Source of the DNA: Gracilaria gracilis
Lineage: Eukaryota > Rhodophyta > Florideophyceae > Gracilariales > Gracilariaceae
Direction: 5' to 3'
Assembly: GCA_030374805.1 (NCBI GenBank)
Contig: JARGSG010000109.1
Location: forward strand, 62,001 to 126,000
Length of the DNA stretch: 64,000 nucleotides
Under the pieces are notes generated by a model. The model was not told the origin of the DNA. It ran no database searches and was given only the letters and a program-made list of their open reading frames with translations. A program made the translations under genes and the position numbers. Below are positions 10,311-20,829 of this stretch, one piece after another; the first letter of the stretch is position 1, and the number at the start of each line of letters is the position of its first letter.

Positions 10311-10619
10311 TGTGGACAGCTGTGACACGGTTCCGTTCCGCTCCAGCGGCCCCCCTCCTTAGCCGTCACTAACTACGCTGCGATAGGACGCCACGAGCGT
10401 CCTATCACTTTCAACTCCCGGCGCACCTCGCGGTTGGAGGCGCGTCCGGGAGGGGGCCTACAATAAACAGGGGCTCGCTTTCCTAGCGAACCCCGAGAAG
10501 GCGCCAGAGAGAAAGAAGGAAGCTCAGGGAGTTTTCCTGGCAGCCTGTGCCCGCCTTCGGCCCTACTTCTTGCCCCGCGCGCAACGACTCGTCTAACAAG
10601 CATGGACACCGCTTCCCCA
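10311..10619 (+). repeat. 5' LTR, right copia element (type A)
   Basis: Starts TGTGGACAGCTG and ends GCTTCCCCA; 309 bp, the same length as the 3' LTR. It contains the gag start codon (ATG 10602) 17 bp before its end, so the first Gag codons are LTR-encoded. A candidate poly(A)/TATA-like element, CAATAAACAGG, lies near 10462. Confidence 0.9.
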
Positions 10620-10802
10620 GTTATGGGCCCAGGTTTAAGTTCCTCTAAACCACTTTCACCGACCGATCCTCCGATGTTTAAGCCGGAAGGCGACCTCCAA
10701 GAGTATCGTCGCGACGTTTTACGTTGGGTGGAAACCATACAAGCCGCCGCAGAGAAAGGCACCGACCGGTTGGAGGCGCGTCCGGGAGGGGGCCTACAAT
10801 AA
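10602..10802 (+). pseudogene. Gag N-terminal fragment in the duplicated leader
   Basis: ATG 10602 opens the same Gag N-terminus as the copy at 10938 and keeps TGG at codon 42. After T-D-R-L it jumps at a CGGTTG junction into LTR sequence and stops at 10800-10802, giving 66 residues. The full-length gag frame downstream is the one with the codon-42 stop. Confidence 0.75.
10620..10633 (+). promoter_or_regulatory. Primer binding site (initiator tRNA-Met anticodon arm)
   Basis: GTTATGGGCCCAGG starts immediately after the LTR terminal CA. It pairs with the eukaryotic initiator tRNA-Met anticodon arm ending at C39. Because gag starts inside the LTR, this PBS is also translated, as Gag residues V-M-G-P-G. 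Confidence 0.75.
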
Positions 10803-10937
10803 ACAGGGGCTCGCTGTCCTAGCGAACCCCGAGAAGGCGCCAGAGAGAAAGAAGGAAGCTCAGGGAGTTTTCCTGGCAGCCTGTGCCCGCCTTCGGCCCT
10901 ACTTCTTGCCCCGCGCGCAACGACTCGTCTAACAAGC

Positions 10938-12240
10938 ATGGACACCGCTTCCCCAGTTATGGGCCCAGGTTTAAGTTCCTCTAAACCACTTTCACCGACC
11001 GATCCTCCGATGTTTAAGCCGGAAGGCGACCTCCAAGAGTATCGTCGCGACGCTTCACGTTAGGTGGAAACCATACAAGCCGCCGCAGAGAAAGGCACCG
11101 ACCGGTTGTACAAAACTGTCTACGCCACTCTTGCTCGTCACTTTTATGACCGTGGTCTACCTCGTGAGCAGAAATCTATAGTTGATGAGGCAGTCGCTAA
11201 GCAACTTATCGATTTAAATCACAACGATCAAATTGAGGCAGTCAAGGACATCGTCAAACTCATCGCAGTCGATCCTCCGATAGCAATTGTAACACGATTG
11301 ATCTCATCCTTCACTGAGGTAACTCAGTGCAAGCGTCGCCGCAGCGAAGATTTGAACGCTTTCGTATCTCGCTTCCGAGGCTTGGCAGCCGATCATCTTA
11401 TGCAGGTTGGACTATCGACTTCCTCTCAAGTCAGTGAGGTCCTTGCAATAACGCTCCTAAACAACGCTTTACTAAGTGAGGAGACGTTAACCAACGCCAA
11501 GTTGCAACTTGTTGCACTAGCGGAAGCTCGTCAAAAAGACGAACCTGAGGCGGAAGTGTCGATAACGAAGAGTTCCCATGCGTCCGTCCTCGAGTTCTTC
11601 AACAAGTTTGCCGATATATTCAACTCCGACAATGCCCTGCCGCCACCTTCCGACAACGCTAATACCGTTCGTCGCAAGGCCACTGACCTAGTCAGCGGCG
11701 CACACGGGCTCCTCGAGAGTTATTCGGAAGTCATTGAGTTATCTTAATGACCGAACTCCAGATGAGAACCACATTCGTGACATGTTTTCCACTGGCCCTC
11801 GTTGCAAGCTGAACCTTGACGACGCCGTTAAGGTTATACGCAATCTGACCTTTACGCCCAAGTCGGCAGACAAATCTTATACGAAGGCTGATATTGAAAA
11901 CATGGTCGGACAACGCGTTCAGCAGGCATTGGCAGCTTACCAGAGGCAATCACAGCCAAGCCAGAGCACCACCGCTCCCCAGCGCGCGCAAAACGAACAG
12001 CGCGGCAATTCCTCTCGACCCCGCCGGTCAAACAAACGAAAGACCGAGCGGGAGGCTGGGTACTGCTTTGACTGTGGCTCTAAGACTCATCTCCGCGGGA
12101 GTTATGAGTGCCAAAGCCCGTCACACGAAACCAAACGCATTCGTGCTGTCAAGGAAGGGAAAGGCAAACATGACGCCCCGGCTAAGTCGGACAAGGGTTT
12201 TCGAAAAGGCTTCAACCCCTCCCAACGCAGTCATCCCTAA
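10938..12240 (+). pseudogene. Copia gag, right copy (stop and frameshift)
   Basis: ATG 10938; TAG at codon 42 (11061-11063); a one-base insertion near 11741 (GAGTTATC against GAGTATC in the left copy) shifts the frame; the last part reads 11734-12240. The zinc-knuckle-like C-F-D-C-G-S-K-T-H-L-R-G-S-Y-E-C is intact, with a six-residue final spacing instead of the usual four. The tail is Lys/Arg-rich, as in nucleic-acid-binding Gag tails. Confidence 0.85.
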
Positions 12241-15200
12241 CTGCAGGGAAAGGAGCCTATTCTGACCTGTTTCCCGCGTTCGCAGACGCAAACCCTATCG
12301 TCGATCCAAGTTGCCCAAAGAGTGTAGGGTCTTTGTGCGCCATAGCACAGCTCTGCGTCTCCTTTGGGACAGAACTAGTTCTCGACGAGCTAGATTGCGA
12401 GCCCTTCCTCCACGGCTTCGGAGAGGAATGCGTAGACGCCGCACCAACCTTTGCCATGTGGAAATTTCAAGGCACTGACGAAAACGGAACCCCCTTCGTG
12501 CTACCGTTCTATGTAGTACACGGTAGGGGACCAATCTTGTTGGGGAACGATGTACTATCACGTTCCGACCTCCTGAATCGGGAGAACAAGATCCGCATCC
12601 GTCAAGGGATAGTGGGAAACCACTCCGCACCTGTCCTTCTCCGAACCTACCATACCGGTTCCGAACTGACGAAGCGCACCAGACTCCTCGTCGTCCCTTC
12701 GTGCACCAAATCAGTGAAGTCCTTCTTCACCCATGCGAAGAACCTTGCCTTCAAGGGAAATGTCATAAAGAATGAGGAGCGCTTCGCCAAACGCTTCCAT
12801 CTCTACACCCATTTACGCCCGAAGGACATGAAGAGAATCTGTCAGCGTTCTGGAGTCCTCACAAGGACGCTCGAAGCCCTGCTACAATCCTCCTTCGACT
12901 CATGTACGACATGTGCGAGCACTGGCCGCCCACTCACGTCCAGAAAGGTCTCTTTCTCCCGTATTTTGAAGGAATTCAATGACCATGTCCAAGTGGACTT
13001 CATGTTTGTAGCCGAACTCGGCAACCTTCCAATCCTCCACATGAAGGATGCAGCCTCAGGCTTCTCAGCCGCGTGGTTATGCTTCTCAAGGAACATGAAA
13101 AAAGCTGCGGAAAGCTTTGTGATCCATTGGATCTCAACCCACGGCGCCCCACAGAACTCTCGGGCGACCCAGAATTCGACTGCGAAGACTTCAGAGCAAT
13201 GTGTGCCTTGCATGGCATTACATTTTGTGCCAGGCCATCCCGTCGCCACAATAAGCTAGGAATCGTCGAGTCCTCCAACGAGGCCATCAGATTCCTGATC
13301 CAACGCCTCGTTAAAGACTGACAATTCACGGCTCCTAGATGGCAACAGTGCCCCTCTGACCAAGAATTGGTCTCTAGAGCCACATTCCTCAAGAACATCC
13401 TGCTAGGTTCGAGGTTCGTATCAAGTTTCGAGCTGGCTCGAGGGTATAGGCCGGCACTCCAGGGCCTGCCAAAGGCCAGGCTCACCAAGGATCTCGCCGA
13501 TGCCTACCACGAAAAAGCAGCTCGTCAAGCCCTGCATATGTTCTTACGCACGAAAAACGTAAGGCACTTTGACAAAACACTACTTGTTCCCAAGACACCT
13601 GTCTATTACTTTGTGAAAATCGCAAGGAGGGGACAGTGGTATCCAGGGTTTGTCAAGGAGGTCTATGAACACTTCGTAATCGTCTCGGCGACAGAAGACC
13701 TCCGCGGTTTCTCGTATACTGTTGCGTACGAAGACCTTCGCCTACGCCCCAAGTCTAAGCTGCTCGAAGAACTCGAGCGCATAGAACTCGGGTACACCCA
13801 ATTTCCTCAACCTTCTCCCGACTCTGAAGTGGTCCCACAGCAGGAACAGCCGGAACTCTCAACCAACCCGCTCGTTCAAATAACAGAGGAGCCACCAATT
13901 CTTGAGGATGGTCAAGAGATGCACACTGCCTTTGCAGAGTGGGATGATCATCCCCTTAGCTCCGCGTACCTAGCCGGGGCAACCACCATTCGTCCTTTCG
14001 ACATACCGTCGAAGGACATTGGCGAACTGGCTTCATCCTCAACTGCTATTCCTCCAAAAGCATCCCTAACCTCCACCAAGCAAACCATCTTGAAGCAGCT
14101 TCATGAGAAGTTTGGCAATGACCCACTCACGGAACACAAGCTCCAAGGCGCGCCGAGGTGGCTACTTGATGAATCTATTGCCAAGGAGAAGCGAAACTAC
14201 AAGGAGAAGGGAGCGTATCGTGCGGTATCCATTCGGTCCATCCCTAGGGATGCCAACCTCATCTCCTCTCACCACTTCTTCGTCGTAAAACACGACGGTG
14301 AAGGGAAGACCATGAAGCTAAAGTGCCGCCTAGTCCCTCATGAGAATAGGGATCGCGAGAAGGACGATCTTCGCTCCGATTCTTCGACGGCGCAGTTTTC
14401 CACAATCCGCACGCTCCTCTCCCTATCCTCCTTGTTCCACTTCCCTATCGCCTCCCTGGACGTAAAGTCGGCTTACCTCCAAGCCGGAGAGTTGAAGCGA
14501 GACATATACATGCGCCCCCCACGTGGGTGGAGCACTTGCACCGACGAAGTCTGGAAGCTACTCGCTCCAGCCTATGGACTTGTAGAGTCCGGACGGCTAT
14601 GGCAACTCTGCGTGGAGGAATGGCTTCTCGACATAGGCTTTGTCGACGTCCTTGGAATCCCACAACTCTTTCTGATGTGGGAAGGCGACGAACTCGTGTT
14701 GGCACTAGTCAAAGTCGTCGACGACATGATATTTGCCGGAAAACCCGAACGCATGGAGCGTTTTCGGCAGCAAATCTCTTCCAAGTTCGATGTGGGCCGA
14801 TTTAACAAAGGACAGGACATTGTTTTCAACCGCTTATTTGTCAAACAACATTCAGATTACAGCGTCTCCTTGAGTATGGAGGAGTTTCTCTCGACCGTCA
14901 AGCCCATTGAGCTCAGTCATGAGCGCAAAAAAGAACACGACAGTGAGTGCACACTAGAAGAGCTACGTCGGTTCCAAGCACTGACCGGGAAGCTAAACTT
15001 CCTAGGTCACGGCATTCTCCCACAAGCCGCCTTAGTGGCGAGCAAGCTGCAACAGAACGTCTCCCACCTCAAGGTCTCTCATATAAGACAACTCAACCAA
15101 GCTTTGCCCCACTTAAGGTCGCTGTCGCCAACTCTCTTCTACAGAGCCCCTGCTGAGTCCGTGTCTGCCAGCCACTTCAAAGCGGGAGTGATGGCATTCA

Positions 15201-15712
15201 GCGATGCCGCATCAGGCAACACTTCCTACTGACAGACAGGGTTCCTGTGCGGATTTTCATTCGCCTCACGAGATCGCCATAAGTTCCATGTACTCGACTG
15301 GCACAGCTCCAAGCAGAACCGAGTTTCATTCTCCTCTGCTGGAGCGGAAATCCTTGCCGCAGCCCACACGGCAGACCGAGCCATCCATCTGGCTGAAACG
15401 GTGCCGTACCTTATACATCCTCAGGGCCAGGGTCCGAGACCAAACCTTAAGATGTTAGTAGACTCGTTTGGGCTCTACAGCACAATATCTACACTACACG
15501 AACAGAAGGACTTTCGTCTCCGCCCCACAGTAGCGCGTCTCCGTGACTCCTTTGAAGCCCGGGAGATCAACTCTCTAGAGTCGATACCGGGACACAGGAA
15601 CCCGGCTGACGCCCTTACGAAGATCAACCCTCACATGTTTAAGGGCTTGAATACTATAATGGTCGAGGGGCAGCTACCCAAAGAGTTACTAGATTCAATC
15701 ACACAATCCTAA
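12241..15712 (+). pseudogene. Copia pol, right copy
   Basis: Protease with D-P-S-C-P-K-S-V and I-L-L-G-N-D (12270-12600), integrase with C-T-T-C and a D-D-E core (about 12780-13310), RT with L-D-V-K-S-A-Y, Y-G-L-V-E-S-G-R-L-W and V-V-D-D (14200-14900), RNase H with F-S-D-A-A-S-G, S-S-A-G-A-E and H-R-N-P-A-D-A-L-T-K (15180-15640). Lesions: one-base deletion near 13150, CGA-to-TGA at 13319, GGA-to-TGA at 15230. Between 13367 and 15232 a 621-codon frame is still open. The stop at 15710-15712 faces the accessory gene's stop 38 bp away. Confidence 0.88.
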
Positions 15713-15750
15713 GCAAGGCATTACTTGTTGTTTATCTTACTACTCTTCCT

Positions 15751-17169
15751 CTACTTGCCCTTGCTTGCCCTTGCCTTGCGCCTAGCACAGTTCGCGGCCC
15801 CGCTCTTGTTCTTATTCTTCTCACTCCCTTCACGACGCTGCACAGTGCGCACGTGTCGGACCTCCAGAATAAGATCGAACAAAGCAGGATCCCCAGCGCA
15901 GCACCTGATAACGAACTCACACAGCTTCAAAGGGTAACGCTCAACGGAATCAAGCACTTCTCCCTCCTCACAGTCAATGCAGATCACATGATCTACGTTC
16001 CTGGCTCTCAAGCGCACAAGGTAGACGCCTTCCTCCTGCATGAGGAGATACTTGATGTACCCCCCATACTTGTGATAATCGAAGTGCACTCGCCCCAACT
16101 TCACCTTGTCGGCATGGACCATAGCCCATCCAGCTGCATCTGCAAACGATAGCATGCTAGGCATCACTTCTGAATACATCTTCTCCCTCGCATAGTCCTC
16201 TCCAACAACACGAGCGATTGCATTCGCAACCGAGTTTTGTAGGCACAGGTTTGCCGTCCTAGCAACCAGCATGCGAGCGCCATGAAGCTCGAACCGCTTG
16301 GTTTTGTCGGTTATACCACGGTTGCCCGGGCTTGAAACGCGAACAGGCACGCCAGGGTGACTCATTCAATGAGCATCTAGAGCGTCCAGGACCCTGTCGT
16401 CATCAATGGCAACGACCGTCATGGATCCAGTGACACGGTCTAATTCCTTTCGGTACGGGACTCCGCCCTTCCACACTCCAAGATGAATGAGGGCATTGGT
16501 CAACGCCGGCCCGCCGAGAGAACCAAACTCGATACGGCACCAGCCCCAAAACGCCTCATCGTTGTTGTGCGCGTAATAACGCCCGCCTTCAAGACGACGG
16601 ACGCCAACCTCGGCCGGCATGGTCTGGTCCTCCGCCACGTACATGACTTCGTCGATGGTCCACTCTTCGGAAGAGCCCTCGCCAGAGTTGTAAAGACCAT
16701 ACCTTTCGGCGGTCGCATGATCTAGAGGCACCTTAGGACGCGCTTGGCACCACTTTCTGACACGCCCCCCAGCAATGCGGTCGATATCAATGGCGTATCC
16801 GGTGATATGGTCACCGTCGCAGTGCTCGACCGTGTAACACTCCAAACCGCCCTCATCCACACGCATTATTGTGGCGATGTTATTCATGGTCCACTTCTCG
16901 GTATCCTCAAAGGAAATCGCAGACTGATCCGCACGCTGCTTGAAAGGAAAGACGGCGTTGCGCACGTGCTCGCGATGAGCTTGACGTATGCGCGACGTAA
17001 CGATAACAGAATTAGTAACTTCGTTGCTTTTATTCGCACGAGTGCTATGTTTAGTTGTGCGCTTATTCATGGCGTAGCCGCCGCGGAACTTCTTCGCCAA
17101 AACCACTTCACTTCTTGAGCTTCGGCTGTCGGACGTAATCCTGACAGCCCTAGATTTGATGATCAGCAT
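15751..17169 (-). pseudogene. Antisense accessory gene with papain-like cysteine protease signature (right copy)
   Basis: Starts at ATG 17169, just after an intron, and reads to 15751 in one frame with a single in-frame TGA (16368-16366) directly followed by ATG. Domains: a Lys/Arg-rich N-terminus, a middle domain with W-T-M-N-N-I, V-E-H-C-D-G-D-H-I and Y-Y-A-H-N-N-D-E-A-F-W-G-W, and a C-terminal ~200 residues with L-C-L-Q-N-S-V-A-N-A-I-A-R-V-V (Cys at 16245-16243), R-N-V-D-H-V-I-C-I-D (His at 15990) and E-V-L-D-S-V-E-R-Y-P-L (Asp at 15951). Cys-His-Asp order and hydrophobic context match papain-fold peptidases, with a Josephin-like look; this is inference. The protein is clearly diverged from the left copy, yet these motifs are kept, which suggests selection. 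It could process element proteins or remove ubiquitin, but nothing in the sequence proves either. Confidence 0.7.
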
Positions 17170-17170
17170 T

Positions 17171-17223
17171 CTGTAACGCAAGAAAAAGAATATCAGAAGT
17201 GGTATAGTTGTGGAGTTACTTAC
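17171..17223 (-). other. 53-bp spliceosomal intron in the accessory gene
   Basis: Minus strand: exon end CTACTGGAAG, donor GTAAGTAACT, acceptor TTGCGTTACAG, then AATGCTG with the start codon. The intron is antisense to the element's genomic RNA, so it would not be spliced out during retrotransposition; this explains how a retroelement gene can keep an intron. Confidence 0.75.
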
Positions 17224-17514
17224 CTTCCAGTAGTTGAAGATCTCGAAGTTAGAACCAGTCAGTAGACTTGGCGAGCCCGTCAGCGATGCAACTCTTTCTG
17301 GCGCCGCGGAGGTAGCCACAATAAACCTACAGATCAAAGAGCCGTCCTCCACGACGATCAGCGTGAGAGTGGAGGTCGGAGAAGGTCGGAGGATGGAGCG
17401 CAACGGACAAGCAATCTATTAACTGCCTCCCAGCCGCAGGCGCATAATTACACGTGTGTTTTTTCTTTTCAAATTTATTTCCGTTTGCTGGAGGTTCAAC
17501 GGAAACGGCGGGGG

Positions 17515-17823
17515 TGTGGACAGCTGTGACACGGTTCCGGTCCGCTCCAGCGGCCCCCCTCCTTAGCCGTCACTAACTACGCCGCGATAGGACGCCACGA
17601 GCTTTTTATCACTTTCACCTCCCGGCGCACCTCGCGGTTGGAGGCGCGTCCGGGAGGGGGCCTACAATAAACAGGGGCTCGCTGTCCTAGCAAACCCCGA
17701 GAAGGCGCCAGAGAGAAAGAAGGAAGCTCAGGGAGTTTTCCTGGCAGCCTGTGCCCGCCTTCGGCCCTACTTCTTGCCCCGCGCGCAACAACTCGTCTAA
17801 CAAGCATGGACACCGCTTCCCCA
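17515..17823 (+). repeat. 3' LTR, right copia element (type A)
   Basis: 309 bp, TGTGGACAGCTG to GCTTCCCCA, preceded by a purine-rich stretch (GGAAACGGCGGGGG) that would be the polypurine tract. It is followed by the target duplication TTACC. Bases 17630-17800 recur at 10431-10600, 10767-10930 and, inverted, 6890-7054. Confidence 0.9.
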
Positions 17824-18334
17824 TTACCAACGGTAACTCTACTGGTAAATTTCGTGCGTGCACCCCTGTTGTGAGCTATTCCACATTTGTGCACTCCGCT
17901 TGCTCCCATTGGGTATCGCCTCCTGGTCTAGTATCAGCCATTAAAAAACTTCCGGCGTTTTGAAAAGACCTTCGAAGCGTCCACTTCACAGGCGTAGTAG
18001 AAAATTAAATTATAATTTTCTGAAACTTTCTCTTTCTGTGACCTTGCTGCTTTCCCGCATTTGCCAAAATTTCCACACGGTCCAACAGCGAGGAGTCCGT
18101 CAAAGCTTCCTGTCATGAGACGTGTCTGCAGTCTCACATTGGGCCTTGACCACGATCATGTTGATCAAAGCCGCTCGAAAAGTCGTGCAGTTAGAACGCA
18201 TTGTGCTGGAGAGCAATGCCGCTGAGATCAGCTTATGCTCAGATGAGAAAAAGTACATATGTAGTGCGCCTGTGCGAAATGCTGCCAGCCATTTCTTCGT
18301 GCTTGTGCAATCCGCCAGATCACTTGCCTCTGCC

Positions 18335-18342
18335 TATAAAAA
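18335..18342 (+). promoter_or_regulatory. TATA box of the carbonic anhydrase gene
   Basis: TATAAAAA lies about 100 bp before the ATG at 18436. The rest of 17829-18334 is host DNA in which I recognise no gene. Confidence 0.6.
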
Positions 18343-18435
18343 GAGGACCTTCGTCTTCCAAACTTTGCAATAACAACTTCGTCCCATTGTTAGACCATAA
18401 CATTCACACCGAATCACATCTCTTGCATTTCAGAT

Positions 18436-19344
18436 ATGAAGCTCGCCCTCCTTCTCTCATCGTTATTTATTGCGACGCATGTTGCAATCGCATCTGTTTC
18501 CATAAAACCGGTTGTTCGATCAGGTGAATCAGGAGGCTATTCCTACGACCGAAATGCCGATAATGGTCCTTCCCATTGGGGCTCCTTAGAGCACGACTTC
18601 GCAACCTGCTCCGCTGGCCATCATCAGAGCCCGATCAATATCGTTCCTAGAAGCGTCCACAACGGTGGTTGGGAGAACGCACCAGTGGTCAAGCCGCACA
18701 CTGCATTCTTCTCGTTCAGCAACGGAACGTCTAACTGGGCGCTCAACTGTGAGACACAGCATAGATGTGGACATACTACGTATAATGGAAAGCGCTTTCA
18801 TGTGGTGAACCTTCACTTCCATTCTCCAAGTGAACACACTGTGAACGGGGAGCATTATCCGCTGGAAGCGCACATGGTGCACAGCTCGTCTGACGCGTCT
18901 TTGCTTGTGATCAGTACCTTGTTCACGGACAAACCCAAGGCAGAACGACGACATCAGAATGGTTTGTTGAGGCCTCCCTCATCTTTCAGTGTGGCCAAGA
19001 GATCGTTCCACTCTATCGTGGATCATATTCACAACGAAAGGCATACCTTCTCTGTGCATATGCCGTCTTTCATCGGCCATAGAGGATACTGCACGTACCA
19101 AGGCTCCTTGACAACGCCTCCGTGCTCTGAAGAAGTTACGTGGCTGGTTGCAATCCAAGAACACGCAGTACACTCCGATGATATTCAGGCATACACGAAG
19201 CTAGCCGCGAGTGCTGAATTCGGAAATAATCGACCAGTGCATCGTTTGAATGATAGAGAAGTTACATGCTTCAGGCCGCCCAGAAGCAAATGGTTCAACC
19301 ACGGTGGACTGTTTTATAATTTGATCTCTCGCTTTCACTTGTAG
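18436..19344 (+). CDS. Alpha-type carbonic anhydrase, secreted
   Basis: 302 residues, single exon. An N-terminal signal peptide (M-K-L-A-L-L-L-S-S-L-F-I-A) means extracellular, periplast or organelle-lumen location. The alpha-CA domain shows H-W-G-S-L at about residue 49, H-Q-S-P-I-N-I-V at 63, the zinc site L-H-F-H followed by E-A-H-M-V-H (three Zn-binding His), and Y-Q-G-S-L-T-T-P-P-C with the substrate-pocket Thr, then N-N-R-P-V-H near the end. It interconverts CO2 and bicarbonate; an external alpha-CA in a photosynthetic cell usually helps inorganic-carbon supply. A TATA box precedes it. A broken fragment of a related gene lies at 24672-24770. Confidence 0.93.
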   Translation: MKLALLLSSLFIATHVAIASVSIKPVVRSGESGGYSYDRNADNGPSHWGSLEHDFATCSAGHHQSPINIVPRSVHNGGWENAPVVKPHTAFFSFSNGTSNWALNCETQHRCGHTTYNGKRFHVVNLHFHSPSEHTVNGEHYPLEAHMVHSSSDASLLVISTLFTDKPKAERRHQNGLLRPPSSFSVAKRSFHSIVDHIHNERHTFSVHMPSFIGHRGYCTYQGSLTTPPCSEEVTWLVAIQEHAVHSDDIQAYTKLAASAEFGNNRPVHRLNDREVTCFRPPRSKWFNHGGLFYNLISRFHL

Positions 19345-20829
19345 CTCACTGCTTATCAGAGAGGAAGCATGACTTTCTAACTCTCTAACACAGTGCTAAT
19401 TAGTACACTAATGGTATACCTAATTCTTTTATCTTCTTCTTTAGTGTTGTCTGTGACTTCTTTTTCTTAAAATAGCAGGAGAACCAACCTGTCTATATAA
19501 AGCGCTTTCCCACAGCCTGCTCCCCCCAAACAAGTCCAAAAAAATTGGAGACTATTGCTTGATCACTACCATCATCGTTCTCCTAATTTATTATCGCGGA
19601 GCGGGGAGCTCGTTCTCCGGTGGTCAAAACGAACCCAAAATAGAACGTGAACCGCATCTTTGGTGACGTTCGTACCGCAATCGCAACGCGTTTGAGTCGT
19701 ATCGAACAATACGTATAGATACTGGGGGAAGAGAGCAGAACAGTTTTGCAAGGCATTGGTTTAGAGCGACTTCCGTTCCGATTGAAAAGCTAGCAGTTCG
19801 AATATGCAAAGTCTTGAGACGAGGGCCTGAAATACCTACCGGTTCTGGATGAAGTGAACAACCAAAGTGGAAAGAAGAAATTCTAGGTAATACAATGTAA
19901 CTATATAGGGGCGAACTTTCTGCATATGCTGTGTGTGAAGTTCGACAACCTCTTTCAAGGAGCCCTAAACAATGAGCTCTACAAGTTCGAGGACAAGAGC
20001 TAGGCCTCAAAAGAACCAATTGCGCTGTTTTATTGAACCAGTGTCATCAACGAATCGAGAACTCCGCATCATGGGGTTTCACGTACAGGAGAGATACTGA
20101 GTTGTCTGGGAACGATAGTGTATATGAATTAGCATAAAGAGCGTTGCCATCAATGTTTTAACAACACCTTTTGGTGCTTGCGGAGTGCGCAGATGTGAAG
20201 AGGAGAGTAATTGTTCGCCGCAGTTTGAATCCATTGTTTTCATGCTTGTCAAACAATTTCGAAGTACTCCTGACTGGAAGGAAGGAAGAAACGATCATAT
20301 CACAAAAGATGTAGACCACGTGTTGTTCCGGTGCCCGCTAACAAACAGTTCAAGAAGAAAATAGTTGCCGACTCCACAGGAAAGAAAGAACAAGACAATG
20401 ATTGAGATGATCAAAGAATGGCCTTCAAAGTTCTTTGCCTTTTTTGGGAGAGAAGTTTACATGTAGATAATGTAGCTTCTTGTTACTTCGAGATAGGGAG
20501 TAACAAACCACACTTATGAAGAAGAAGATCATATCACAGTTTCATGTGGACCATACACCATGTCTGCATCCGCTTCGGTCTTCCATTCGGGAAATAATAG
20601 TGCGTGATTGTAGACCAGGAGTTCTAGACGACGTAGATCATAATAAGAAAAAAGCACTTCGACCAAAGATGTACAAACCCCAAATTGGTATCTACTTGCC
20701 CAGATGCAGAACAAGCACGGGGAATGCAAGAGAGGACTAGGTCAGAACGCAGTGCGTTCTGGACGCAACACGACACGAAATGATGGGAAAGAAATCTGCT
20801 CGTATATTAACATGTCCATGTAGTTGGAT
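19345..20829. other. Intergenic region, orphan TATA and a possible retroelement scrap
   Basis: No supported gene in about 1.5 kb. TATATAA at 19494-19500 in a promoter-like setting is not followed by any long ORF, so a lost gene or a non-coding transcript is possible. Around 20315-20360 a short reading D-H-V-L-F-R-C-P-L resembles the C-terminal His-Cys box of non-LTR retrotransposon polyproteins and ends in a stop; that is too short to be sure. A similar string (ATCATATCACA...) recurs near 20529. Confidence 0.4.

Larger units (their letters stand above)
10431..11102 (+). repeat. 336-bp tandem duplication of U5-PBS-gag start
   Basis: CGGTTG is found at 10431, 10767 and 11103, giving two adjoining units of exactly 336 bp (10431-10766 and 10767-11102). 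Each holds the 3' part of the LTR, the PBS and the first Gag codons. The six-base identity at the breakpoints suggests template switching during reverse transcription. The second unit has diverged (for example TGG to TAG at Gag codon 42). Confidence 0.85.
10311..17823 (+). mobile_element. Ty1/copia retrotransposon with antisense accessory gene (right copy)
   Basis: 7513 bp, flanked by the 5-bp duplication TTACC at 10306-10310 and 17824-17828. It has two 309-bp LTRs (TG...CA), an initiator-tRNA-Met-type PBS, gag, pol in copia order, and a convergent accessory gene between pol and the 3' LTR. By eye I count about nine differences between its two LTRs, so it is fairly old but not ancient. gag and pol carry stops and frameshifts, so it is non-autonomous now. 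Confidence 0.92.

Noticed and set aside
20290-20465. Possible end of a non-LTR retrotransposon (D-H-V-L-F-R-C-P-L)
   Set aside because: Only about 15 residues of similarity in pattern, with no RT upstream.
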